Below, piece by piece: positions 24,971 through 32,619 of a stretch of 39,324 bases of DNA. This DNA comes from JOPF133 sp052144935 (GTDB lineage: Bacteria > Acidobacteriota > Terriglobia > Bryobacterales > Bryobacteraceae), in the NCBI GenBank assembly GCA_052144935.1, contig JBKQPR010000137.1, forward strand, positions 1 through 39,324, given 5' to 3'. The notes under the pieces were generated by a model. That model was not told the origin of the DNA. It saw only the letters and a program-made list of their open reading frames with translations, and did not search any database. The stretch's first letter is position 1. Every line of letters begins with the position of its first letter. Position numbers and translations under genes: made by a program.

Positions 24971-25940
24971 GCGGATCTATCGCAGCCTGGCGGAGACGCC
25001 TCCTGATTTCGGACCCAGCGCTCTGACCATCGGCAATTTCGATGGCGTCCACTTCGGGCACCGCCGGATTCTGCGCTGCTTGAAGGCGCTGGCGGACGAG
25101 CGCGGGTGGAAGGCCTCGGTCCTGACCTTCGATCCGCATCCCACCCGCGTGGTGGCGCCGGATCGCTCGCCGCGGCTGATGACTTCTCCCGAACAGCGCG
25201 CCGCGCTGATGGGCGAAGAGGGCATCGAGCAGGTGCTGATTCTCCCGTTCACGCCGGAATTGGCGCGGCTTTCGCCGGAAGAATTCGTGCGCCAGTTAGT
25301 GGTGGAGCGGCTCGGCGCGCGGGCCGTTTTGGTGGGCGACAATTTTCGTTTCGGCCACCGGCAGAGCGGCAACATCCGGGTGCTGCAGGAACTGGGGCAA
25401 CGGCTGGGGTTCGAGACCATGATCGTGCCGGCGGTGACGTGGCGTGGGCGCCCGGTGAGCAGCAGCGGGATTCGCGAGTTGATTCTGGCGGGGCGGGTTT
25501 CGCTGGCGGCGCGCTGCCTGCAACACGCTTATGCGCTCGAAGGGCAGGTGGTGAGCGGCCGTGGGGTGGGGTCGAAACAGACCGTGCCCACGCTGAACCT
25601 GGCGCCCGAGGCGGAGGTGATTCCGGCGCGCGGCGTGTATGTGACGTACACGCGCGACCTGGAGGAGGAACGCGCCTGGCAGTCGATCACCAACGTCGGA
25701 TACCGGCCGACTTTCGGCTCGAGCGAGGAGCTGTCGATTGAGACCTATCTGCTGGGTCCGCTCGAGGGCGCCGGCCCGCGGCGCATTCGCGTGGAGTTTC
25801 TCTGGCGGATTCGCGACGAGCGCAAGTTCGCCTCGCCGGAAGCTCTGCGGGCGCAGATCCTGAAGGACGCGCGCGCCGCCGGGAGCTACTTCCGGCGCGT
25901 CAGAAGCCGGATCGGGCGGGTGCCGTGCGTTTCCTCCTGA
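24957..25940 (+). CDS. ribF: bifunctional riboflavin kinase/FAD synthetase
   Basis: RibF, 327 residues, converts riboflavin to FMN and then FAD. The N-terminal nucleotidyltransferase domain has TIGNFDGVHFGHRRIL (HxGH-type) and VSSSGIRELILAG; the C-terminal flavokinase domain has GRGVGSKQTVPTLNL (the PTxN site) and PARGVYVTY. Length is normal. Two in-frame ATGs (24957 and 24969) arise from a 12-bp tandem duplication at 24947-24970; the second, giving MRIYRSL, is the likely ancestral start. The 3' end overlaps terC by 16 bp. Confidence 0.95.
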   Translation: MLRPMRIYRSLAETPPDFGPSALTIGNFDGVHFGHRRILRCLKALADERGWKASVLTFDPHPTRVVAPDRSPRLMTSPEQRAALMGEEGIEQVLILPFTPELARLSPEEFVRQLVVERLGARAVLVGDNFRFGHRQSGNIRVLQELGQRLGFETMIVPAVTWRGRPVSSSGIRELILAGRVSLAARCLQHAYALEGQVVSGRGVGSKQTVPTLNLAPEAEVIPARGVYVTYTRDLEEERAWQSITNVGYRPTFGSSEELSIETYLLGPLEGAGPRRIRVEFLWRIRDERKFASPEALRAQILKDARAAGSYFRRVRSRIGRVPCVSS

Positions 25941-26581
25941 GCGGTATTTCGCTGATCCTGATCGACCTGCTGTTGGCGGGCGACAACGCCCTGGTGATCG
26001 CCATGGCGGTGCGCTCGCTGCCCCAGCGCGAGCGGCGCCTGGGCAGCGCGGGCGGCGCCGCCGCGGCCGTCGCGCTGCGGATCGCCCTGACCACCGTGGC
26101 GGCGCGGGTGCTGACGATTCCGTTCCTGCAGTTGGCGGGCGGCCTGTTCGTCCTCTGGATCGCCGTGAAGGTGATGATCGACGCCAGCGAACCGCCCGAT
26201 GCGGCCCCCTCTCCGAAACGCTTCTGGGAGGCTGTGTGGTACATCGTGATCGCCGACCTGACCATGTCCACGGACAACATTCTGGCCATCGCGGGCGCCT
26301 CCAAGGGAGACTTTCGGCTGATCGTGTTCGGGTTGTGCGTGAGCATTCCGTTTGTGGTGCTGTCGAGCAACCTGCTGGCGGAGCTGATGAATCGGTATCC
26401 CGTCACCATCTACCTGGGCGCGGCGATTCTGGGACGGGTGGGTGGTGAAATGGCGATTACGGACCCTTGGGTCGCGGGCTGGCTGCACCCGACCGACCTG
26501 GCGCGCTACGCGGCCGAAGGCGTTCTGGCGGTAGCGGTGGTGGTCGCGGGGTGGTGGCTGGCGCGGCGGCGGAGGAGTTAA
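25925..26581 (+). CDS. TerC-family (YjbE-type) membrane protein
   Basis: A 218-residue integral membrane protein. LLLAGDNALVIAMAVRSLP near residues 16-34 and the ADLTMSTDNILAIAGAS segment near 110-126 are the paired acidic signatures (GDNALVIA and STDN) of the TerC family, which exports Mn2+ or contributes to metal homeostasis and metalation of exported proteins. Seven or so hydrophobic helices are visible. The YjbE-like subgroup fits the short length. The start is GTG at 25925, overlapping the ribF end by 16 bp. Its 3' end is overlapped antisense by the tail of a decayed protease frame. Confidence 0.9.
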   Translation: MRFLLSGISLILIDLLLAGDNALVIAMAVRSLPQRERRLGSAGGAAAAVALRIALTTVAARVLTIPFLQLAGGLFVLWIAVKVMIDASEPPDAAPSPKRFWEAVWYIVIADLTMSTDNILAIAGASKGDFRLIVFGLCVSIPFVVLSSNLLAELMNRYPVTIYLGAAILGRVGGEMAITDPWVAGWLHPTDLARYAAEGVLAVAVVVAGWWLARRRRS

Positions 26582-27491
26582 TGACAGGTTCGGATGTACC
26601 CTCACGGCTTCCGGCGACTGCTTGGCTGGCGAGAGCCTGGGACGCGGCAGCGGTGGTGGCGCCGTGGCTGAGAATCGAACTCAACCTTCCGGCCCTATCA
26701 TTAGTCTTGATCAACGCAGGAACCGCCACCGGCGCCTCTGCCTGCACGCGCGCAAACTCACGGCTTGCCTCGTATGTGCGTGCTGGCAGTCCGCGGATCT
26801 CAGCCTGGATGGCGCCCACACGCTGATCCCGGTCTGGTAGAGTCTGAAACACGCGCCACGTGCCGGCTGCCGGCGGCTGGACTCGTCCCACGTAGGAAGC
26901 CAGGCACGCGGGATCGTACCCGGCGGCCGCCATCGCTTGGACCGCCAGGTAATCCGCCTCCCGTTCGCGGACATGCTGGAATCGGAGCATCCCCATCGGC
27001 ACCGCTAAGCCAACCCAGTGAGGGGGCATGCCCGCCACGGCAGGCTGCGCGTCAGTCTGCTTGACCCGTAGCGGCTGACGAGCCGCGTCCCATGACGTGC
27101 CGCCACATGCGCCATGGCGTGCGCCAGCATCCCCGCGAACTCCGCTTCGTTCCGCGCCGCGGCGATCGGATCCACCGAAACGAAGATAAAGCCGCCGGGA
27201 AAGGCGGTCGGCTCGTGAGTCGCTCCGCTTTGGGGGCCTTCCCGGATCGTCTCAATCTGGTACGTCCACTCGCCGGGCAAACTGCGCGGCCAGTTTGGCG
27301 CCCACCGCTTCACGTAATCGCTGACGGCCGCGTTATCCGGCGGCGCAGTTCTTTGGCGGAACTCCAGCGCCAATTGCTGGCCGAGGGCGATGTCCTTATC
27401 CTTGCTATCGGAGATCACGCCCTGTCCGCTGCCGCTCCTGCCCTTGCGCGACTCCCGCGGCCAGCATCGCGACACACCATAGACACCGCAT
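26457..27491 (-). pseudogene. decayed M48-family metalloprotease
   Basis: A second M48 protease, broken by at least two frameshifts. A signal peptide begins at the ATG at 27491 (MRCLWCVAMLAAGVAQGQ), then the frame changes near 27420 to SKDKDIALGQQLALEFRQRT, AFPGGFIFVSVDPIAAA and GMLAHAMAHVAARHGTR. It changes again near 27040 to VGLAVPMGMLRFQHVREREADYL. The zinc motif HExxH reads HAMAH, so the catalytic glutamate is replaced by alanine, another sign of loss of function. The remaining open frame runs to 26457, antisense into terC; the true 3' end is unclear. It is related to the intact protease at 20860-21876. Confidence 0.8.
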
Positions 27492-27626
27492 GTCATTCGC
27501 CTTTCGCCGGTTCGACGCGCCGCCGGGCCGCCGAGTTTCGTTTCCAAAGGTGGTTGCGTTTCAACCTGGCGCCTGGGGAACGACCGATCGCCGGCTCCGA
27601 TTTACTTCAGGCAGAAAGATCCCCCA

Positions 27627-27775
27627 ATGCGCAACATCGCACTCGTCCTCGCACTGGGCTGCCGTGCCGTTACTCCTCGCGCAGTCATCCTCGTCTTACC
27701 GCGTCACCCACACCTGCACGCTGGGCGGGGACGCGGAATGGGGCTACATCGTGGCCGGATCGGGCGGCGACGGTA
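27627..27775 (+). pseudogene. N-terminal fragment of a secreted beta-propeller (YncE-like) protein
   Basis: MRNIALVLALG in one frame continues, after a one-base shift, as AAVPLLLAQSSSSYRVTHTC then TLGGDAEWGYIV. This matches the signal peptide and first strand of YncE/SMP-30-like propellers (YxVxHTYTLGGDGxWDYI). The sequence stops resembling the family near 27775, only 23 bp before the alcohol dehydrogenase start. It is a truncated remnant. Confidence 0.55.
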
Positions 27776-27797
27776 TAATCGGTGGCGAGGGAAGAAC

Positions 27798-28820
27798 ATG
27801 GCGAAAATGCGCGCCGTTCCGGTTGCCGCCCCCGGTGCGGCTTTGGAAATCGTCGAACGGGAAATTCCCGATCCGGGAGCCGGCTCGGTAAGAATCAAAG
27901 TGCAGGCTTGCGGCGTCTGCCACAGCGATTCGGTGACCAAAGAAGGGGCCCTGCCGGGTCTCCAATACCCACGCGTGCCGGGCCATGAGGTAGTAGGAGC
28001 GATCGACGCCGTGGGCCCGGAAGTCGCGGGTTGGACGGCCGGCCAGCGCGTGGGAGTGGGCTGGCACGGCGGAAGCTGCGGATATTGCGACGCCTGCCGG
28101 CGCGGCGATTTTTTCGCCTGCCAGACCGTCACCCGGATCACCGGCGTTACTTACGACGGGGGTTACGCCGAATATATGATCGCCTGGGCCGGCGCGTTGG
28201 CGCGGGTTCCCGACGAGCTGACGGCCGAAGACGCGGCCCCGCTGATGTGCGCCGGGGTGACCACGTTCAATGCGTTGCGCAACAGCGGCGCGCGGCCGGG
28301 CGATCTGGTGGCCATTCTGGGCATCGGCGGGCTGGGCCACCTGGGCGTGCAGTTTGCCGCCAAGATGGGGTTCCGCACCGTGGCCATCGCCCGCGGAGCC
28401 GACAAGGAACCGCTGGCCCGCCAACTGGGCGCGTGGCATTACATCGATAGCCAGGCGGCCGATCCCGCGGCGGAGCTGGCCAAACTGGGCGGCGCCAAAG
28501 TGATCCTGGCCACGGTGACCAACGGCGACGCCATGACCGCCGCGCTGGGCGGTCTGGCGGTCAACGGAACCATGATGATCCTGGGCGCGGCCGGACCGAT
28601 CGCGGTGTCCCCGATCCTGCTGCTCACCGGAAAGCGGGACGTGAAGGGCTGGTATTCGGGCACCTCCATCGATTCGCAGGATACCCTGGCGTTCAGCGTG
28701 CTGGCGGGGGTTCGCTCGATGAACGAAGTGTTTCCGCTGGATCGCGTCGCCGAGGCCTATGAGCGCATGCTCAGCGGCAAGGTGCGCTTTCGTGCGGTGC
28801 TGACGATGGGCGCACGGTAA
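27798..28820 (+). CDS. zinc-dependent alcohol dehydrogenase
   Basis: A 340-residue medium-chain dehydrogenase. Catalytic zinc ligands C41 (GVCHSD), H63 and E64 (PGHE) and C151 (LMCAG) are present, as are the four structural-zinc cysteines C94, C97, C100 and C108 (CGYCDAC...FAC). The NAD(P)-binding stretch is LGIGGLGHLGVQFA at about 174-187. Closest in style to AdhA/AdhP-type primary alcohol dehydrogenases. The ATG at 27798 has a GAGGGAAG box; ATG at 27807 is an alternative. An 18-bp tandem repeat array begins directly after its stop codon. Confidence 0.93.
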   Translation: MAKMRAVPVAAPGAALEIVEREIPDPGAGSVRIKVQACGVCHSDSVTKEGALPGLQYPRVPGHEVVGAIDAVGPEVAGWTAGQRVGVGWHGGSCGYCDACRRGDFFACQTVTRITGVTYDGGYAEYMIAWAGALARVPDELTAEDAAPLMCAGVTTFNALRNSGARPGDLVAILGIGGLGHLGVQFAAKMGFRTVAIARGADKEPLARQLGAWHYIDSQAADPAAELAKLGGAKVILATVTNGDAMTAALGGLAVNGTMMILGAAGPIAVSPILLLTGKRDVKGWYSGTSIDSQDTLAFSVLAGVRSMNEVFPLDRVAEAYERMLSGKVRFRAVLTMGAR

Positions 28821-29080
28821 GTGGGGCATGCTCCGGCGCTTTGGCCAGCTCTGGCGCTTCGGCCAGCTCTGGCGCTTTGGCCAGCTCTGGCGCTTGGGCC
28901 GGCTCTGGCGCTTGGGCCGGCTCTGGCGCTTGGGCCGGCTCTGGCGCTTGGGCCGGCTCTGGCGCTTGGGCCGGCTCTGGCGCTTGGGCCGGCTCTGGCG
29001 CTTGGGCCAGCTCTGGCGCTTTGGCCAGCTCTGGCGCTTGGGCCAGCTCTGGCGCTTTGGCCAGCCTTAGGCTTGCCCTA
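28821..29080. repeat. 18-bp tandem array 1 (13 copies) with flanking sequences
   Basis: Thirteen units of CTCTGGCGCTTTGGCCAG or close variants (TTG for TTT, CGG for CAG) run from 28831 to 29064. The left flank GTGGGGCATG (28821-28830) touches the alcohol dehydrogenase stop codon; the right flank CTTAGGCTTGCCC follows. The unit junction GCCAGCTCTGGC is itself palindromic. Because 18 is a multiple of three and the unit has no stop, frames remain open on both strands; none looks like a real protein. Confidence 0.92.
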
Positions 29081-29123
29081 CGATTTGCTTTTCCTGCCCG
29101 AAACGTGATGTGATGCCAGACTA

Positions 29124-30455
29124 ATGGCCCCACCCGTTTCTCCGAAGGAGCTTACCCAGCGCCCCACGCACGTGCGCTACTGGGTGATCGTATTCGCCGT
29201 CGCACTGGCGGTGGTCACCTACATCGACCGCGTCTGCCTGTCGGCCGCAACCCCGGCTATGCGCCGCGACCTGGGTCTGTCGGCCAAGCAAATGGGCTGG
29301 GCCTTCTTTGCGTTTGGCTGCGCCTACTCGTTGTGTGAGATCCCCGGTGGATTGATGGGCGACCTGATGGGCCCCCGCAAGGTCCTCATGCGCATCGTCA
29401 TCTGGTGGTCGGTGTGCACGGCCGCCATAGGACGGGCGTGGGGGTTCGCTCCACTCGTCGTCACCCAATTCCTGTTCGGCGCCGGTGAAGCGGGCTGCTT
29501 CCCCAACCTCACCAAAGCCTTCACCACCTGGCTGCCCGAACGCGAGCACGTGCGCGCACAGGGCATCATGTGGCTGAGCGCCCGCTGGGGCGGCGCTTTC
29601 ACTCCCTTGCTGGCGGCCTGGGTGATGAGCTTGGTGGGCTGGCGCAATGCGTTCGCAATCTTCGGCTGCCTCGGAGTGGTCTGGGCCGTGGCTTTCTATT
29701 TCTGGTATCGCGACAACCCGCGGCAAAACCCCAGGGTGAACCAGGCCGAGCGCGACCTGATCACCCGCACCGCTCCGCCGGCCGCCGGCCACGGCAACGT
29801 GCCGTGGCGCAGGTTCTTGCGCTCGCAGCAGGTGTGGATGCTCTGTTGGCAGTATTTCTGCCTTTCCTACGGCTGGTACTTTTATCTGACCTGGCTGCCC
29901 ACCTATCTTCGCGAGGGCCGCCACCTGGAATTCACCCACGCCGCGTTGCTCAACGTGCTGCCGCTGTTCGTCGGCGGCATGGGCAACCCCGCCGCGGTAT
30001 TGATCACCGGCCCGATCACACGCTGGACGGGCAGCGTGGCCGCCGCGCGCCGCCTCATCGCCTATATGGGCTTCGCCGGGGCCGCCGGTTTCCTGCTGCT
30101 CTCCACCCGGGCCGGCGATCCCACCCTCGCCATGATCGCCATGGGGATCGCCAGTTTCTCGAACGACCTGGTCATGCCCGGCGCCTGGGCCAGCGCGATG
30201 GATTTGGGCGGCAAATATTGCGGGACGGTTTCCGGCGCTATGAATATGTGGGGCAATATTGGCGGAGCCCTGGGGCCGCTGGTGAACGGCTACATCCTGG
30301 GCGGCGGGCTGGAGATCAAGCTCTTCCATCTGAACTGGGCGCTCCACTGGGGCGGCGGCAATTGGAACCTGACCTTCTATATTGCCGCCGGGGTTTACCT
30401 GATGGGGATCGTCTGTTGGAGCTTGCTGGATCCGGTGACACCGTTGGACCTGTGA
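29124..30455 (+). CDS. MFS transporter (anion:cation symporter-like)
   Basis: A 443-residue major facilitator with 12 predicted helices. VRYWVIVFAVALAVVTYIDR opens helix 1, and FGCAYSLCEIPGGLMGDLMG followed by RKVLMRIVIWWS gives the helix 2-3 motif A (GxLaDrxGxR-like). FLFGAGEAGCFPNLTKAFTTW continues helix 4-5, characteristic of the ACS family (hexuronate, glucarate and similar organic anions). The substrate is unknown. ATG at 29124 lies 44 bp after the end of repeat array 1. No partner enzyme is obvious nearby. Confidence 0.92.
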   Translation: MAPPVSPKELTQRPTHVRYWVIVFAVALAVVTYIDRVCLSAATPAMRRDLGLSAKQMGWAFFAFGCAYSLCEIPGGLMGDLMGPRKVLMRIVIWWSVCTAAIGRAWGFAPLVVTQFLFGAGEAGCFPNLTKAFTTWLPEREHVRAQGIMWLSARWGGAFTPLLAAWVMSLVGWRNAFAIFGCLGVVWAVAFYFWYRDNPRQNPRVNQAERDLITRTAPPAAGHGNVPWRRFLRSQQVWMLCWQYFCLSYGWYFYLTWLPTYLREGRHLEFTHAALLNVLPLFVGGMGNPAAVLITGPITRWTGSVAAARRLIAYMGFAGAAGFLLLSTRAGDPTLAMIAMGIASFSNDLVMPGAWASAMDLGGKYCGTVSGAMNMWGNIGGALGPLVNGYILGGGLEIKLFHLNWALHWGGGNWNLTFYIAAGVYLMGIVCWSLLDPVTPLDL

Positions 30456-30509
30456 GTTTCCTGGCGGCCCACCCTAAAGTTTTCTCCCATCCCGCCGATC
30501 CATTCGGTG

Positions 30510-31271
30510 ATGACTTGGATCTGGATCTGGATCTGGATCTGGATTCTGCTGGCTGCCTCCGCCTTGGCCCAGACGGCAGATCCCTCCGCCCCTAAAGGCG
30601 CCTCTTCGACGGCGCCGGCGCCTCCGGTTTCCGCCCCGCCGCCGCAGGCCCAACCGCCGCCCACACCCTCGCCTCCGATTGCGTCCAAGCCGCCGCCCGC
30701 AACCTCGCCACCGGTTGCAGCCGGTCTGCGGGAGGCGCTCCAAAAGCAGCGGCAGTCGATCCGCCGCCAGGCCGAACTGGCTGGAACCTGGATGCTCCCC
30801 TTCGAGGGAACCAGGTATGTGGACACCCCTTGCGAACCGATCGCCGATGCCGTGGTGGCGCCCATCATCGAAGGTGCGGCCCAATCGCAGAAGGTCGAAC
30901 CGAAACTGCTGCGCGCGGTGATCGACCAGGAATCCGGCTTCCATCCCTGCGCGATGTCGTCCCGTGGCGCCAAGGGGTTAATGCAGCTAATGCCGGAAAC
31001 CGCCGATCGGTTTAGCGTCCGCGACCCATTCGATCCGCGGGAGAATATCGAAGCCGGCGCCACATTGCTGAAGCAGCTCCTCGACCGCTATAACGGGGAT
31101 TTGCCGCAGGCCCTGGCTGCCTACAACGCCGGTTCGAGGCGGGTAGACGAGTCCGGCGGCATTCCGGATATTCCGGAGACGCGCGACTACGTCGAGTCGA
31201 TCCTCGGCAAGCTCCGCTCCAAGGATCCCGACCCGCCGATCGCCCCGAAACTCACGCCCGTTAAGAACTGA
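30510..31271 (+). CDS. lytic transglycosylase with microsatellite-encoded signal peptide
   Basis: A 253-residue secreted enzyme. The N-terminus MTWIWIWIWIWILLAASALA is a signal peptide whose hydrophobic core is encoded by a TGGATC repeat. Residues 24-72 are a Pro/Ala-rich linker. The C-terminal SLT domain has LLRAVIDQESGFHPCAMSSR, with catalytic E141, GAKGLMQLMPETADRF, and AAYNAGSRRVDESGGIPDIP, the standard goose-lysozyme-like order. It cleaves peptidoglycan glycan strands to 1,6-anhydromuramyl ends, the substrate class feeding AnmK encoded downstream. GTG at 30507 is an alternative start. Repeat array 2 begins 4 bp after the stop. Confidence 0.92.
   Translation: MTWIWIWIWIWILLAASALAQTADPSAPKGASSTAPAPPVSAPPPQAQPPPTPSPPIASKPPPATSPPVAAGLREALQKQRQSIRRQAELAGTWMLPFEGTRYVDTPCEPIADAVVAPIIEGAAQSQKVEPKLLRAVIDQESGFHPCAMSSRGAKGLMQLMPETADRFSVRDPFDPRENIEAGATLLKQLLDRYNGDLPQALAAYNAGSRRVDESGGIPDIPETRDYVESILGKLRSKDPDPPIAPKLTPVKN
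30516..30545 (+). repeat. TGGATC hexanucleotide microsatellite in the signal peptide
   Basis: Four perfect TGGATC units followed by TGGATT encode five Trp-Ile pairs. Slippage by whole units would keep the frame and lengthen or shorten the hydrophobic core of the signal peptide by two residues each time. Confidence 0.9.
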
Positions 31272-31274
31272 AGC

Positions 31275-31694
31275 GTGGGGCATGCTCTGGCGCTTTGGCC
31301 AGCTCTGGCGCTTTGGCCAGCTCTGGCGCTCTGGCCAGCCCTGGCGCTTTGGCCAGCTCTGGCGCTTTGGCCAGCCCTGGCGCTTTGGCCAGCTCTGGCG
31401 CTTTGGCCAGCTCTGGCGCGTTGGCCAGCTCTGGCGCTTTGGCCAGCCCTGGCGCTTTGGCCAGCCCTGGCGCTCTGGCCAGCCCTGGCGCTCTGGCCAG
31501 CCCTGGCGCTTTGGCCAACTCTGGCGCTTTGACCAGCTCTGGCGCTTTGGCCAGCTCTGGCGCGTTGGCCAGCTCTGGCGCGTTGGCCAGCTCTGGCGCT
31601 TTGGCCAGCTCTGGCGCTTTGGCCAGCTCTGGCGCTTTGGCCAGCTCTGGCGCTTTGGCCAGCCCTGGCGCTTTGGCCAGCATTAGCTTGCCCG
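31275..31694. repeat. 18-bp tandem array 2 (22 copies) with flanking sequences
   Basis: Twenty-two units of CTCTGGCGCTTTGGCCAG and variants (CCC for CTC, GCG or CTC changes in the middle, one GACCAG) run from 31285 to 31680. The left flank GTGGGGCATG is identical to that of array 1, and the right flank CATTAGCTTGCCC resembles it. GGGCATGCT on the left and AGCTTGCCC on the right are imperfect inverted repeats. It starts 3 bp after the transglycosylase stop. One frame is open through the array into the DJ-1-like gene. Confidence 0.93.
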
Positions 31695-31786
31695 GAAGCC
31701 CCGTATTCTTCGTTCACCCGCGTTGGCCCCGGTTTCATTCGGGTGGAGTGGCGCGTTATCCTTACGAAGAAAGCGGGGGCGCTCCG

Positions 31787-32344
31787 ATGAGCAAGAAAGT
31801 CTTGATCGTCACGGGAGACGGCGGCGACAGCTATGAGGCTCTGTACGCCTATCACCGGTTTCAGGAGGCACGTTGGGAGCCGATCGTCGCGGCGCCATCG
31901 CGGCGGCGCTTGCACATGGTGATCCACGACGCCGAGCCCGGCTGGGAGACCTATGTCGAACGGACCGGCCACTCGATCGAAGCCGACATCGCTATCACGG
32001 CAGTCGCCGCCAAGGAATTCGCCGCCGTGGTGGTGTTGGGCGGGCGAGCGCCGGAACACCTGCGTAACGATGCCAGCCTGCTTTCACTGGTGCGGGAATT
32101 CTCGGAACAGGAAAAGTGTATCTGCGCGATTGGCCACGGTCTCCAGGTCCTCATCGCGGCGGGAATTGCCAAGGGGCGCGTGGTCACCTGCCACCCTCAT
32201 GTGCGCGTGGAAGTGGATCGCGCGGGCGCGGTTTACAGCCCCAAGCCGGCGGTGCGCGATGGCAAGCTTATTACAGCTCAGGGTTGGCGCTTCCTCCCCG
32301 AGTTTTACCGGGAGATCTTCGCCTGCCTGGAAGCTCCTCTATGA
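31787..32344 (+). CDS. DJ-1/PfpI-family protein lacking the nucleophilic cysteine
   Basis: A 185-residue protein of the class I glutamine-amidotransferase-like superfamily: KKVLIVTGDGGDSYEALYAY (the conserved acidic E17), AAVVVLGGRAPEHLRND and ICAIGHGLQVLIAAGI. In DJ-1/PfpI proteins the elbow is AICHG; here it reads AIGHG, so the nucleophile at residue 116 is glycine (GGC, one base from TGC). Cysteines at 111 and 113 are nearby but not at the elbow. Protease, glyoxalase or deglycase activity is therefore doubtful. The ATG at 31787 begins the family fold; in-frame starts inside repeat array 2 should not be used. Confidence 0.88.
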   Translation: MSKKVLIVTGDGGDSYEALYAYHRFQEARWEPIVAAPSRRRLHMVIHDAEPGWETYVERTGHSIEADIAITAVAAKEFAAVVVLGGRAPEHLRNDASLLSLVREFSEQEKCICAIGHGLQVLIAAGIAKGRVVTCHPHVRVEVDRAGAVYSPKPAVRDGKLITAQGWRFLPEFYREIFACLEAPL

Positions 32345-32406
32345 TCCCGTGAGCACGGGGGTGCGCCCGGTGACTGCCCAACGCAGGAAAACCGATATCG
32401 AAGGTC

Positions 32407-32619
32407 GGTAGCGGGTCGATCGAACTGACCCACTACCCGAAGGTCTTCTCCGGGTGGATTTTCGTCCTTGTGTTGTTTCTCTTAGCGTTACTTGCGGCTC
32501 TGCGGCTTGGCGAGAGATTCTTAGGAGTCGCGGCAGTCATCGGCTCCCCCTATTTCGAGCAGCAAATGTGGCTGGAGATCAGCGACGCGGGCGTGAACGC
32601 CTGGGATCCCCCAAAATAA
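32407..32619 (+). other. possible membrane-protein fragment
   Basis: A frame without a clear start reads GSGSIELTHYPKVFSGWIFV then LVLFLLALLAALRLGERFLG and ends with a stop near 32620. It has one hydrophobic helix and looks more protein-like than background, but no family was recognised. It runs antisense into the 3' end of the PBP gene. A one-base shift just upstream could join it to the end of an earlier frame. Confidence 0.3.

Noticed and set aside
28828..29113. Proteins of repeated WRFGQL, ALGPAL or ASSGAL units
   Set aside because: They are translations of an 18-bp repeat that is open in several frames; no start context, family or codon signal supports them.
29121..30347. 408-residue minus-strand frame
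   Set aside because: Shadow of the MFS transporter gene; His/Gly/Gln-rich antisense composition.
31187..32059. Minus-strand protein of RAGQSA repeats across array 2
   Set aside because: Antisense to the DJ-1-like gene and made almost wholly of the repeat.
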